From Roseospira marina (lineage in GTDB: Bacteria; Pseudomonadota; Alphaproteobacteria; Rhodospirillales; Rhodospirillaceae): a DNA stretch of 64,000 nt. How positions within the stretch are numbered: the stretch's first letter is position 1; each line of letters opens with the position of its first letter. The stretch lies in assembly GCF_014197855.1 (NCBI RefSeq), contig NZ_JACIGJ010000004.1, positions 124,001-188,000 on the forward strand, written 5' to 3'. Shown piece after piece: positions 49,918 to 58,517 of this stretch. The notes under the pieces are model-generated. The model was not told where the DNA came from. It saw only the letters and a list, made by a program, of their open reading frames with translations, and did no database searches. Made by a program: the position numbers and the translations under genes.

Positions 49918-50526
49918 CTATCCCAGCGCGCGCGCGTCGCGGCCCGGAGGCGGTTCCGGGGTCGCCGGCCGCTTCGCCAGTTCCTGGGCGAGCGTGGGCA
50001 ACACCGCGTCCGCGCGGTCGACGACGGTGAAGAGGCGTCGGCAGTCGGCGCCGGCGAATCCATCGCCGATGATGCGCTCCACCAGGGTCAGCAAGGGATC
50101 CCAATAGCCTCCAACGTTCAGCAGGGCGAGCGGCTTGTCATGCAGGCCAAGCTGGCGCCACGTCAGGATCTCGAACGTCTCATCCAGGGTCCCCAGGCCG
50201 CCCGGCAGGACGCAGAAGGCGTCTGCCCGCTCGAACATGCCCAGCTTGCGCGTGTGCATGTCGGTGACGATGTGCAGTTCCGGGAGCGTTTCATCGGCGA
50301 CCTCGATGCGCGCCAAATGCTCCGGGATGAAGCCGGCGACATGCCCGCCGGCGGCCATCGTGGCCCGCGCCAGTTCCCCCATCAGGCCAACCCGGCCGCC
50401 GCCGAACACCAGCGTGCGGCCGGTCGCGCCGATGGCGGTGCCAAGGTGCTTTGCGGTCTCCATCAACTGGGGATCGGTTCCGGTCCGGGAGCCGCAGAAC
50501 ACGCACAAAGAGGTCAGCTCGGTCAT
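49918..50526 (-). CDS. LOG-family nucleotide-ribohydrolase (TIGR00730-like)
   Basis: 202 residues from ATG 50526. The lysine-decarboxylase-like Rossmann fold of the LOG family is clear: SLCVFCGSRTGTDPQLMETA, LVFGGGRVGLMGELARATMA, and the nucleotide motif PGGLGTLDETFEILTWRQLG. LOG enzymes remove ribose 5-phosphate from cytokinin nucleotides in plants; bacterial ones release ribose 5-phosphate from AMP-like nucleotides (known). The physiological role in this organism is not known. It converges with the SDR gene. Confidence 0.9.
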   Translation of the reverse strand: MTELTSLCVFCGSRTGTDPQLMETAKHLGTAIGATGRTLVFGGGRVGLMGELARATMAAGGHVAGFIPEHLARIEVADETLPELHIVTDMHTRKLGMFERADAFCVLPGGLGTLDETFEILTWRQLGLHDKPLALLNVGGYWDPLLTLVERIIGDGFAGADCRRLFTVVDRADAVLPTLAQELAKRPATPEPPPGRDARALG

Positions 50527-50765
50527 GACGACGGGGTCCAGTGGAGAGGGGATGAGTCCGGCGGCGCGGGCGAGGTGTCCGTGCGCACCGTTGCGATGAG
50601 AGCCTGTTTTGTAGAGCATCCGGGAGCGAGAAAAAAGGCCGCCGGCGCCGGGCTGGGGTCCGGTCCCGTGTCCCGTCGAGGCCCGGGGGGCTGGTCATGG
50701 CCGACCGGCTGGCGCATGGTGAGCCGGTCTTACTTATGAGCGTTTGGTTTTATGGAGGTCCCCCT

Positions 50766-51182
50766 ATGAACCCGGCTCGCCTCTGGATTGGTCTCGGCGC
50801 CGTGTTGGGTGCCCTGGCCGTGGCGCTTGGAGCGTTTGCAGCTCACGCGCTGCAAGCCACCGGCGACGCGCGGGCCGTGACCCTGGTGGAGACGGCGGCC
50901 CACTACCAGAGTACCCATGCCCTCGCCCTGGTCGGGTGCGGTCTGCTGGCGCTGGTGGCGGGGCGTGGCTCGCCGGCGGCACGGTGGGCCAGCCGTGCGG
51001 CCGCCCTTTTCCTGCTGGGCGTCGTGCTGTTCTGCGGCGCCTTGTATGGGATCGCGCTGGCGGGGTGGCCCCTGGGCGTGGTCGCGCCCTTCGGCGGCAC
51101 CAGTTTCATCGTCGGCTGGTGTCTGCTGGCGGTCGCGGGCGCCAAGAGCGCGTCCGGGGACACGGTTCCGGAAAAAAGATAG
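50766..51182 (+). CDS. DUF423 family membrane protein
   Basis: 138 residues from ATG 50766, preceded by GGAGGT. Four hydrophobic helices, with the DUF423 pattern [20 protein letters not shown] then AHALQATG...; the repeat GYGLALAGW-like region reads [20 protein letters not shown]. Function of DUF423 proteins is unknown. It lies directly before divK, with 11 nt between, perhaps because of the rearrangement suspected at divK. Confidence 0.85.
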   Translation: MNPARLWIGLGAVLGALAVALGAFAAHALQATGDARAVTLVETAAHYQSTHALALVGCGLLALVAGRGSPAARWASRAAALFLLGVVLFCGALYGIALAGWPLGVVAPFGGTSFIVGWCLLAVAGAKSASGDTVPEKR

Positions 51183-51193
51183 GGCGACGTCCC

Positions 51194-51583
51194 GTGCGCG
51201 CTGTTGGATTTCCCCGGGAATCCGCGTACAAGCGACGAGTTGAGGACAATGAACTGAACATGAAGCTGTTCAACGATCTGCTACAAGCCCACGGGTATGC
51301 AACGCTTCAGACCACCGATGGCCGTGAAGTCATGGGCATGGCCCGCGATCACAAGCCCGATTTGATCTTGATGGATATTCAGCTTCCCGAGATCTCTGGG
51401 CTCGAAATTACGCGCATGCTGAAGGAAGACGATGACCTGAAGGCGATTCCGGTCGTCGCCGTGACGGCCTTCGCCATGAAGGGCGACGAGGAAAAAATCC
51501 GGGAGGGCGGCTGCGAGGGCTACATTGCCAAGCCGATCTCGGTCGCGAACTTCCTTCAGACGGTTGCTAAGTTCCTGGACTGA
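51194..51583 (+). CDS. divK: DivK-like single-domain response regulator, remodelled N-terminus
   Basis: 129 residues from GTG 51194 (weak AGGG site); ATG 51260 is the next start but would remove more of the domain. From [20 protein letters not shown] on, it closely matches DivK, the cell-cycle receiver: phospho-acceptor Asp in [20 protein letters not shown] (Asp61), switch Thr in [15 protein letters not shown], and Lys in [15 protein letters not shown]. The usual hydrophobic first strand (as in KKVLIV before VEDN) is replaced by AYKRRV, so the fold may be unstable. No pleD gene follows; rpmG comes 260 nt later. It may be functional, altered or decaying. Confidence 0.75.
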   Translation: MRAVGFPRESAYKRRVEDNELNMKLFNDLLQAHGYATLQTTDGREVMGMARDHKPDLILMDIQLPEISGLEITRMLKEDDDLKAIPVVAVTAFAMKGDEEKIREGGCEGYIAKPISVANFLQTVAKFLD

Positions 51584-51695
51584 GTCCGAGCGTACACGGA
51601 TCCTGCGACGGATCCGGGTCGATTAGGGATGACCGTAGGGGGGCGAACCCTGTGCGTGCCGCCTGTCTCTGCGGATGAGCCGCCGCGAATGATAC

Positions 51696-51738
51696 GACAA
51701 AGCCGCCGGCCCCGGACCACGGGAGCGGCGGCTTTGTC
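51696..51738. terminator. Bidirectional terminator-like hairpin between divK and rpmG
   Basis: GACAAAGCCGCC (51696-51707) and GGCGGCTTTGTC (51727-51738) are perfect 12-bp complements around a 19-nt loop. It sits between the convergent ends of divK (stop 51583) and rpmG (stop 51845). The TTTGTC end on one strand and its mirror on the other suit a bidirectional terminator; the T-run is short. A smaller CGGATCC/GGATCCG hairpin lies nearer divK at 51597-51615. Confidence 0.6.
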
Positions 51739-51844
51739 GAGACACACGATCGCTGCATCACGGTCTCTCCGGACACACCAACCCGCCAGCCGAGATCACA
51801 AGCCCGGCTGGACGGGGATCGGCGGACGATCCGGTGGCGGAGTG

Positions 51845-52012
51845 CTACTTCAGCTTCGTTTCCTTGAAGACGACGTGCTTGCGCGCCTTCGGATCGTACT
51901 TGCGGAACTCAAGCTTTTCGGTCGTCTTGCGCGGGTTCTTCTTGGCCACGTAGAAGTAGCCCGTGCCTTCGGTGCTTTCCAGCTTGACCTGGATGGTTGC
52001 CGGCTTCGCCAT
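51845..52012 (-). CDS. rpmG: 50S ribosomal protein L33
   Basis: 55 residues, too short to stand out by length. The translation matches alphaproteobacterial L33 end to end: [55 protein letters not shown]. Cysteine-free form, as expected in alphaproteobacteria. L33 sits near the exit site of the large ribosomal subunit. Own promoter at 52055-52082. Converges with divK through a hairpin. Confidence 0.97.
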   Translation of the reverse strand: MAKPATIQVKLESTEGTGYFYVAKKNPRKTTEKLEFRKYDPKARKHVVFKETKLK

Positions 52013-52054
52013 GGGTCACAGTCCCAATGCCTGGAGGATCAAAATGAGCCGCGC

Positions 52055-52082
52055 ACCTTAGCGACCCAGCGCGGGAAGTCAA
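52055..52082 (-). promoter_or_regulatory. Promoter of rpmG
   Basis: On the minus strand: -35 TTGACT (52082-52077), 16-bp spacer, -10 TAAGGT (52060-52055). It gives a leader of about 35-40 nt to ATG 52012, where GGAGG (in TCCTCC's complement region near 52031-52036) is also seen. Strong -35, average -10. Confidence 0.6.
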
Positions 52083-52198
52083 GGACTCGTTTGGGAGCGA
52101 TCTGGGCCGGTATCCTTGGCGGCCGGGAGGCAAACCGTCGCGATCACGTCGGTCGAGACGCCGCCCGCCACCTCGTCGCGCCGTCATGGGGGGATTCT

Positions 52199-53602
52199 TT
52201 GACCGATCGGGCCGAGACGCGATCTACGACGCGATTCACCATGGGGGCCGTCCCGGGCGGCGCTGGCGGCGGAGTCCTGGCGGCCCTGTGTCTTCTTCTG
52301 CTGGTGTGGGCGCCGCTGCCGCTGGCCAGCAACCGCCCCTGGTCTGCGGCGCTGCTGGCGCTTGGGCTGTTCGGGCTCGCGGCCTTGGTTGGAGCGGTGG
52401 GAGAGGCGCGGCGGATGATCCCGGCGGATCGGCCGGCACGGCTGGCGGCGGTCCTGGCCAGGGCCGTGCTGCTCTGGGCCGTGGTGCAGGCGTTGCCCGG
52501 CCTGGGTGCGTCTCGACCGGTCTGGGAGGGGTTCGAAACCCTGACCGGGCGCGCGCCCTGGGGCTCGCTGTCGGAAACGCCCGTGGCAACGGCGGAGGGC
52601 GCGCTGCGGCTGGCGGCGTATCTGACGGCGGCGGGGCTTGGCGCCGCCCTGCTGAGCGATGACGCCGTCGGGCGACGGGCTGTGCGGGCGTTGGCGCTGT
52701 GGATCACGGTTTTGTCCGTCTACGCCCTGGCCGATCTGGCGACCGGGTCCTATCGCATCGGCTGGATCGACAAGTGGATCTATCAGGACGTCGCCACCGG
52801 CCCGTTCGTGAATCGCAATGCGTGGTGCGTCTATGCGGGCATTGGCGCGGCGGCGGCCCTGCTGGCCTCCGGCATGGCATCCGGGCCGCGCGGCCGGTGG
52901 CTGTGGCGGGGCGCGGGCGTGGTCTGTCTGGCGGGGGCCCTGTTCAGCGAGTCGCGCTGGGGGCTGGTATCGGTCGCGGCGGGCCTTTCGGCGCTGGGGC
53001 TGGTGCGTCCGGGCCGTCCGCCCTGGCGCCACCTGACGGTGGGGGCGCTGGTTCTGGCTGTCGCGCCGCTGGGGCTGGTGGCCACGGGACGCGCCCGGTT
53101 CCTGGACCGCCTCGATCCGGCCTATGTGGTGGGGGATCTGCGCTGGGACCTGTACCGGGTGACGCTGGAGGCGGTGCAGGCCGCGCCCTGGACCGGCTAT
53201 GGCCTGGGCAGCTTTCCAGTGCTGTTCCACCACATCCGGGACGCAACGCTGGCCGAGGCGCTGGTGTTCCAGGCCCATTCGGTGCCGTTGGAGCTGATGG
53301 CGGAGCTGGGCGTTCCGGCCGCGCTGGGGCTGATGGCGGCCTATGGCTTGCTGGTGGTGCGGGCGGCGTGGGTGGCGCGCTGCACCGGGGCGCCGATGGC
53401 GCGGCTGGGAGCCGCGGCCGGGATCATGGCGGGGGGGCACGCGCTGCTGGATTTCTCCCTGCAAACGCCGGCGCTCGCGGTCACCGTTCTGGCATGCCTG
53501 GGGGCTGCTGGTCCCCTCCCGTCCGCCCCTGGGTGCGCCAGCGCGCCCGCGCCGTCGCCAGGGCCGGCACCTCGGGCGCCAACGCCTGTCCCCGCGCCAT
53601 GA
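52199..53602 (+). CDS. O-antigen ligase/polymerase-like membrane protein
   Basis: 467 residues from TTG 52199 (GGGGGGA just upstream); ATG 52241 is the alternative. About ten to twelve membrane helices, with the Wzy_C/WaaL-like periplasmic loop region: TGPFVNRNAWCVYAGIGAAA, FSESRWGLVSVAAGLSAL, APWTGYGLGSFPVLFHHI, and VFQAHSVPLELMAELGVPAA (the conserved HxxxLE-like histidine). Such enzymes join or polymerise lipid-linked glycans on the periplasmic side. The Pro/Ala/Ser-rich C-terminal tail overlaps the end of the convergent small gene by 122 nt. It fits the neighbouring glycan operon. Confidence 0.82.
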   Translation: MTDRAETRSTTRFTMGAVPGGAGGGVLAALCLLLLVWAPLPLASNRPWSAALLALGLFGLAALVGAVGEARRMIPADRPARLAAVLARAVLLWAVVQALPGLGASRPVWEGFETLTGRAPWGSLSETPVATAEGALRLAAYLTAAGLGAALLSDDAVGRRAVRALALWITVLSVYALADLATGSYRIGWIDKWIYQDVATGPFVNRNAWCVYAGIGAAAALLASGMASGPRGRWLWRGAGVVCLAGALFSESRWGLVSVAAGLSALGLVRPGRPPWRHLTVGALVLAVAPLGLVATGRARFLDRLDPAYVVGDLRWDLYRVTLEAVQAAPWTGYGLGSFPVLFHHIRDATLAEALVFQAHSVPLELMAELGVPAALGLMAAYGLLVVRAAWVARCTGAPMARLGAAAGIMAGGHALLDFSLQTPALAVTVLACLGAAGPLPSAPGCASAPAPSPGPAPRAPTPVPAP

Positions 53603-53873
53603 GGCGATCGACATAGGCGGGCGGGGCGCCGCGCAGGGCCTCGGTCCACGCAAGACCGGTCCAGGCGAACGGATCGCCGGGGGAGTGTGCCAGAACCTCG
53701 CGCCATGCCGTTGCGGCGCCATGCAGGCGGTTGGGGTCGGCCTCCGCCACGGCTGCGGCAAAGGCGGCCTCCGCCTGTCCCGCCGGGTCGGGCACCCAGA
53801 GCGCGCGCGCCAGAGTCAACGCGGCCAGGGTGGCGAGCGCGGTGAACAGGGCGGTCGGAAGCCACCGGGTCAT
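53481..53873 (-). CDS. Small membrane-anchored hypothetical protein
   Basis: 130 residues. An N-terminal membrane helix (WLPTALFTALATLAALTLAR) is followed by a helical, TPR-like soluble segment (AEADPNRLHGAATAWREVLA, PGDPFAWTGLAWTEALRG). It is the last gene of the minus-strand glycan operon: its ATG overlaps the tandem glycosyltransferase stop by 4 nt. Its 3' 122 nt overlap the convergent O-antigen-ligase-like gene. Function unknown; a TPR-like periplasmic scaffold is a guess. Confidence 0.6.
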   Translation of the reverse strand: MTRWLPTALFTALATLAALTLARALWVPDPAGQAEAAFAAAVAEADPNRLHGAATAWREVLAHSPGDPFAWTGLAWTEALRGAPPAYVDRLMARGQALAPEVPALATARARWRTQGRTGGDQQPPGMPER

Positions 53874-56620
53874 CGCGGGGCCTCCAGGAGCGCGCGCAGA
53901 GCCGCAGCATAGGCGCTTACCATCGCGGCATACCGGGCGGCGGTGTCATCCGGCGGTCCAGCGGGAGGCGTCGCATCAAGGGCGCGGCTGATCGCCCGGG
54001 CCAGGGTCGGGGGATCGCCCGGCGGCACAAGCCAGGTGTGCGGCCAATGGGCGGCCTGCTCCGGGATGCCGCCAACGATGGTCGCGACCAGCGGCACACC
54101 GGCGCGGCGTGCCTCCAGCACCGCGCGGGGCGCAGCCTCGGCATGGCTGGGACAGACCGCGAGATTGGCGGTGGCCCACAGCGCGGCCATATCGTCCCTC
54201 TCGCCCAACAGGGAAACACGATCGCGCAGGGGATCGGGCAGGGCGGCGATGGCCCGCCGGACGCGGTGGCCGTAGCCGTCCCCATCGCGGCCGGCCCACA
54301 GCACACGGACGCGGGCCTGCAGGCCGTCCGGCAACAGAGGCAGCGCGGCGACGAGGTCGAGCGGCCCCTTGCGCGGGCACAGGGCGCCCGCCGCCATCAG
54401 AATCCGTTCGTTCGTGGGGGGACGCGGTTCCCAGGCGGTGGACGGAACGGCGTTCGGGATCACGGCCGACCGGTCGGGGGGAACGTGCGCCGCCCAGGCG
54501 GCGTGCGTGGCGTGGGACACGAACACCAGGCGATCCGCACGCCCGAACGCGGCCCACGCTCGGGCCTGCAACGCCAATGCGTGGTCGGCCAGGGCCTCCG
54601 GTCCCGGTTCGCGGAGGATCCAGAGGCTTGCAAGGCCGGCACGCGCGGCGGCCTCGACCCCCGCAAAGGCGCGCAGGCCGTTGACGATCACCACGTCCGG
54701 GGCGGCCTCCATCAGCGCGCGGGCGAGCCGGTCCACGTGCCGCTCCAGATGGGCGGCCGTCAGCGGGCGGCCGGGATCCACGATCCGGAGCGGTGTCCCC
54801 GCGTTCGCCCACACTTTCCGCACCGGACCATCACGGAACGCCAGACCAAGGACTGGTGTCGCGTGACCGGCGTCGGTCAGACCCCGCGTCAGCTCCCACA
54901 GGCTGAGGGGGGCGCCGTCCCGCGCCAGGGTCTCGCCGATCCAGGCCAGTCGCGGCGGGCGGTTCGCTGCGGCCCGTGGCCGCGCCGTCGGTCGCGAGGG
55001 TGCGGGCGGTGCAGGGACGGCCGGAGGGTCCATGCGTCGGCCCAAGCGGTGTGCGATCTCCCGGGCCTCACCGAGGGTGATCAGCCGCGCCACGGTCACG
55101 AGACTCCGAGCGAGGCCCGCCGGGTGCCGCCGTATGGTGCGGGCGTGCGCTCGTGCTTCGTCCGGCGCGCGAGGCGGGGTGTCGTACAGGCGTTCGTGCC
55201 GGGCCACCAGCGCGGGCACGCTAAACCGTGCGGCGTGGGCACGGCCCGCGTTCGCCGCCTGTGTCCACGCCGAAGGATTGGTCAGCAGCCCGAGGACCCG
55301 ATCCGCCAGCGCGTCGGGATCTGGGGTGGACAGGGACCCTGCCGGAAGCGCCTCCGCCGTGCCGCCCGCATCGCAGGCCACCACCGGAACGCCCGTCGCC
55401 TGGGCCTCCAGCACCGCATTGGGCAAGCCTTCCGCGCGGGAGACATGGAGCAGTATGGCGGCTTCCGTCCGATGGGACGCGACGTCCGGCGCCCAGCCGG
55501 GGAGTTCAACATCCACCCCCAGCGCGCGAGCCTGAGCCGCAACCGCGTCCCTCAGCGGGCCGTCCCCGAGAATCCGAAACCGCGCCGTCGGGCTACGGGC
55601 ACGGATGCGCGCCGCGACCGCCAGCCACAGCAGCGGGCGCTTGTGCGGCACAAGGCGGAACACTCCCAGCACCAACGGCCGGGCGCAATCCAATGCTGGG
55701 CGCGGTGGCGGGAGGCGGACGCCGTTGGGAATCACCGTGGGCGGGGCGATCCCGGCCCAGCGCTGGTGATCCGTCGCCACGGCGCGGGCGTTCGCGGTCA
55801 CGGTCACCGCCGGATGCCGGGCCAGCGCGGCGAGGCCGGGCCGCAGCGCGTCCGCCAGCGGATGGCCGAGCGCATCCGGGGCTTGGTTGCGCAGGCCGAC
55901 CACGACCCGGGGCACGCCGAGCACCGCCGCCGCTGCGCCCCCGACAACGGCGGTTGTGTCCAGCCACGCATGCACCACCCGCGGCTTCAACACCGCGAGC
56001 CACCCGGCGACGCTTAGCAGGTCGCCGGCAACGGCGTCGGGCAGGCCGTCGGTCGCCCGCTCCAATGCGGCGAGGGCGGGAACGGTCTCGGCGGGCGGGG
56101 TGGTCCACACGTCGACTGGTACCCCCAAGCGTGCCAGATCGGGAACCAACGCGGCGGCGTCCGGGCGGTCGTCGCGATGCTTGACCAGAACTCGCACCGG
56201 CCACCCACGCGCGACCAGCCCGGCCGTCAGCATGAGCATCTGCCGTTCCGCGCCGTTCCCGGCCAGAGTCGGCAGCACCATAACCACCGGGCCATCGGCG
56301 CGGCCCTGGACGGGCAGGACCGTCGCCAGCACGCGTCGCCATGCGCGGGTCGCGGCTCCGGGCAAATGGGTCCGTAGGCGCCGGACCCCTCGTGCGCGGA
56401 TCAACGCGAGCGGGGATGCCTCGTGCCACGTTCCGCCCGCGTCCCGCACCGCGATGGCGGAAACCCCCTGGCGCCACGCGGCCCAGAGCACCGACAGCGT
56501 GATCGACCGCGCCCCACCCGGAGCCGCCAGTCGGTCGCCGGCGGGCAGAGTCAGGCGCCAATCGCGCGCGTCCCCCGGCGCGTGGCGGATGTCCGTTCCG
56601 ATGACCGCCGTCTTTGTCAC
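53870..56620 (-). CDS. Tandem GT4 glycosyltransferase fusion
   Basis: 916 residues from GTG 56620, which overlaps the preceding stop (GTGA); a longer frame exists but runs through the GT2 gene. Two GT-B GT4 units lie in one chain. The first (about 110-480) starts VVMVLPTLAGNGAERQMLML and has the donor-site EGLPNAVLEAQATGVPVVAC (Glu397). The second (about 555-910) starts LAWIGETLARDGAPLSLWEL and has AEAAPRAVLEARRAGVPLVA. A Pro-rich linker lies near 530-550. Each half is about the length of a single GT4, so two successive sugar transfers by one protein are likely. Residues 1-100 match nothing I know. Confidence 0.87.
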   Translation of the reverse strand: MTKTAVIGTDIRHAPGDARDWRLTLPAGDRLAAPGGARSITLSVLWAAWRQGVSAIAVRDAGGTWHEASPLALIRARGVRRLRTHLPGAATRAWRRVLATVLPVQGRADGPVVMVLPTLAGNGAERQMLMLTAGLVARGWPVRVLVKHRDDRPDAAALVPDLARLGVPVDVWTTPPAETVPALAALERATDGLPDAVAGDLLSVAGWLAVLKPRVVHAWLDTTAVVGGAAAAVLGVPRVVVGLRNQAPDALGHPLADALRPGLAALARHPAVTVTANARAVATDHQRWAGIAPPTVIPNGVRLPPPRPALDCARPLVLGVFRLVPHKRPLLWLAVAARIRARSPTARFRILGDGPLRDAVAAQARALGVDVELPGWAPDVASHRTEAAILLHVSRAEGLPNAVLEAQATGVPVVACDAGGTAEALPAGSLSTPDPDALADRVLGLLTNPSAWTQAANAGRAHAARFSVPALVARHERLYDTPPRAPDEARAHARTIRRHPAGLARSLVTVARLITLGEAREIAHRLGRRMDPPAVPAPPAPSRPTARPRAAANRPPRLAWIGETLARDGAPLSLWELTRGLTDAGHATPVLGLAFRDGPVRKVWANAGTPLRIVDPGRPLTAAHLERHVDRLARALMEAAPDVVIVNGLRAFAGVEAAARAGLASLWILREPGPEALADHALALQARAWAAFGRADRLVFVSHATHAAWAAHVPPDRSAVIPNAVPSTAWEPRPPTNERILMAAGALCPRKGPLDLVAALPLLPDGLQARVRVLWAGRDGDGYGHRVRRAIAALPDPLRDRVSLLGERDDMAALWATANLAVCPSHAEAAPRAVLEARRAGVPLVATIVGGIPEQAAHWPHTWLVPPGDPPTLARAISRALDATPPAGPPDDTAARYAAMVSAYAAALRALLEAPR

Positions 56621-57660
56621 GCGGGCCGCACCCGGTCGCGCCGGGGAGCGCGTATCCTGTCCGGTCGCGGGGCGCGACGGGCGAATCGGCGCGGATCCCA
56701 CGTCAGGGCGCGGGCCACGCGCCACCACGGTGCCGTGCGGGCACGCTGGATCACCCGCCGCTGGCGCCACGCACCCGGCAGTCCCCGCAGGCCATCGCGC
56801 AAGCCCTTCAAGTCGATGGCCAGCCGCCCGCACCGGGCCGCGCGCAGCAGCAACAGACCGATCACCGCCAGCAACCCCGGCGCCAGCAGCCACACAAGCG
56901 GCCCGGGCGTGTTCTTGACGAAGAACCACAGCCGGTTCCGGCTGGTGTGGTAGCGGATGAAGTCGCTGTCCTGGCCGTTGGTGGCGGAGCCGACATGCAG
57001 CACCTGGGCGGAGGGCACGAACACCACCGGGCCTCCGCGCAGCCGCAGCCGATAGGACAGGTCCGTGTCGTCCAGGTAACAGAAGAACCCGCCGTCGAAG
57101 CCCCCCACGGCATCCCAGGCAGCGCGACGGTACAGGGCGGCGGCGGCGCAGGCGGCGAAGCACTCGCCCTCCACCAGGGCATCGGCGGGCGGTACGGGTT
57201 GCCAAATGCCGCCGCGCCAGACCAGCCCGACCGGCGCTGCCTCGTCGCCCAGGCCGTCGCACAGGGTGGGATCAGCGGCGTCGCGTTGCAGGCTGGCGAA
57301 GGCGGCCGCGTCCGGGTGCCGTCCGGCCGCCGCGCGCAGCGCGGCCAGCCAGTCCGGGGCGGGAAAGGCATCCGGGTTCAGCGTCGCCACGAACGGCGGC
57401 GGCGGGTGCGTTTCGACCGTGTGATCGGCGCCCACGTTGTTCGCGGCCGAATAGCCGATGTTTGCCGGCAGCCGCACCACACGCACGCGGGGATCGTCGG
57501 GCAGGGCCGCGTCGAGCACCGCCGGATCGCTGCCGTTGCCGACCACCACGGCCTCCCACGCCGGGTCGGTCTGGGCGCGCAGGGACTCCAGGCATTGGGC
57601 CAGCAGCGGCCCCTCGTTCATCGTCACGATCACCACACGGACCCAAGGCTGCGCGATCAT
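56617..57660 (-). CDS. GT2-family glycosyltransferase
   Basis: 347 residues from ATG 57660, overlapping the radical SAM stop by 4 nt. N-terminal GT-A fold: RVVIVTMNEGPLLAQCLESL, then NIGYSAANNVGA and a DxD-like TLNPDAFPAPDWL (donor/metal site). Then GGFDGGFFCYLDDTDLSYRL, the family's second catalytic block. A hydrophobic segment (PLVWLLAPGLLAVIGLLLLR) near residues 265-285 and a basic C-terminus suggest it sits at the inner membrane. Rhamnosyltransferase-like GT2 enzymes share these blocks; the sugar is not predictable. Confidence 0.9.
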   Translation of the reverse strand: MIAQPWVRVVIVTMNEGPLLAQCLESLRAQTDPAWEAVVVGNGSDPAVLDAALPDDPRVRVVRLPANIGYSAANNVGADHTVETHPPPPFVATLNPDAFPAPDWLAALRAAAGRHPDAAAFASLQRDAADPTLCDGLGDEAAPVGLVWRGGIWQPVPPADALVEGECFAACAAAALYRRAAWDAVGGFDGGFFCYLDDTDLSYRLRLRGGPVVFVPSAQVLHVGSATNGQDSDFIRYHTSRNRLWFFVKNTPGPLVWLLAPGLLAVIGLLLLRAARCGRLAIDLKGLRDGLRGLPGAWRQRRVIQRARTAPWWRVARALTWDPRRFARRAPRPDRIRAPRRDRVRPA

Positions 57661-58517
57661 GAATCCGTCTCCAGCGGGGTGAAGCGGGCGAAGGTCCGGT
57701 CGCAGGCCTCGGTGCAGGCGGTTTCGCAGCGCCGAGGACCATCCAGCCAGTCGAACGAGCCGTCGAACAGGTTGCCCAGCCACAGCGGGTCGCGGGAGCA
57801 TCGGTGCGCGTTGCCCCTGGGGTCGATGTGGCAATAGGCCATGCCCGCGTCGCACATTTTGGCGCCGTTGTCGGCGTGGGCCTCCTGCCCGGCGGCGTCG
57901 CTGCTCATGGGCACGCCGAGCGCTCTCAGCCGCGCCAGATCCGCCGCCGTGTAGGTGGACCCGGCGTCCCCGACCGGCCGGTTGAGGTACTGGGCCCGAG
58001 CGTCGAGTCCCAGCGCGGTGAGGCGCTCTATCCAGTCCGGCAGGGCGTCGATCCAACGCGGGTCGGCGACGATGGTGCAGGCAAGGCGCGGCCGTTGGTC
58101 CTCTCGGCGGTGGAACAAGGCCAACAGGCGGGCTGCCCGCGCAGCGAACGCATCGAAGTCCGTGTGATCGGGGTGAAACGAGAGGGTCACGTACTCGAAC
58201 CGCGCCCACACCCCCGGCGGCCATCGGTCCGGGGCGCGCCACAGGTTGGTGGTCATGCGCAGGGGCGCCGGGTAGCCCAGGACGAACTCCGCGAACCCCT
58301 TCAGAACCGTGGGTTCGCCGCCCGCGATGTGCACCAGGGGTGCGCCGATGCCGATCAGGGCGTCGCGCCACGCGGCCAGCGTGTGCTCCCCGCGCTGGCG
58401 GGTCTTGGCCTTGATGCGGCAGTAGGGGCAGTCATAGTTGCACAGCAGCGACGGCAGGATGATCGCCAGCCGCGTCTGGCCGAGCCCCGGGCCGATGTCC
58501 GCCACCGGCCGGCTCAT
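57657..58517 (-). CDS. Radical SAM protein with extra C-terminal cysteines
   Basis: 286 residues from ATG 58517, overlapping the upstream stop. The cluster motif CxxxCxxC is CNYDCPYC (Cys26, 30, 33), and the GGE motif is in HIAGGEPTVLKG (66-69). A second set of cysteines lies at 222, 229, 240, 264, 268 and 272 (CDAGMAYC, HRCSRD, CETACTEAC), like a SPASM/twitch auxiliary-cluster domain. It may modify a glycan, lipid carrier or a neighbouring protein through radical chemistry. The substrate is unknown. Co-translation with glycosyltransferases and the giant methyltransferase protein is the main clue. Confidence 0.85.
   Translation of the reverse strand: MSRPVADIGPGLGQTRLAIILPSLLCNYDCPYCRIKAKTRQRGEHTLAAWRDALIGIGAPLVHIAGGEPTVLKGFAEFVLGYPAPLRMTTNLWRAPDRWPPGVWARFEYVTLSFHPDHTDFDAFAARAARLLALFHRREDQRPRLACTIVADPRWIDALPDWIERLTALGLDARAQYLNRPVGDAGSTYTAADLARLRALGVPMSSDAAGQEAHADNGAKMCDAGMAYCHIDPRGNAHRCSRDPLWLGNLFDGSFDWLDGPRRCETACTEACDRTFARFTPLETDS

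Noticed and set aside
51194-51260. Frameshift as the explanation for the altered DivK N-terminus
   Set aside because: None of the three forward frames upstream encodes the missing hydrophobic strand, so a simple frameshift does not restore it; a sequence error of another kind or a rearrangement is more likely.
54038-56017. Long open frame (659 codons) on the plus strand opposite the tandem GT4 gene
   Set aside because: Repetitive Arg/Gly-rich translation typical of antisense frames in high-GC DNA; no family motif, and it is fully explained by the minus-strand gene.
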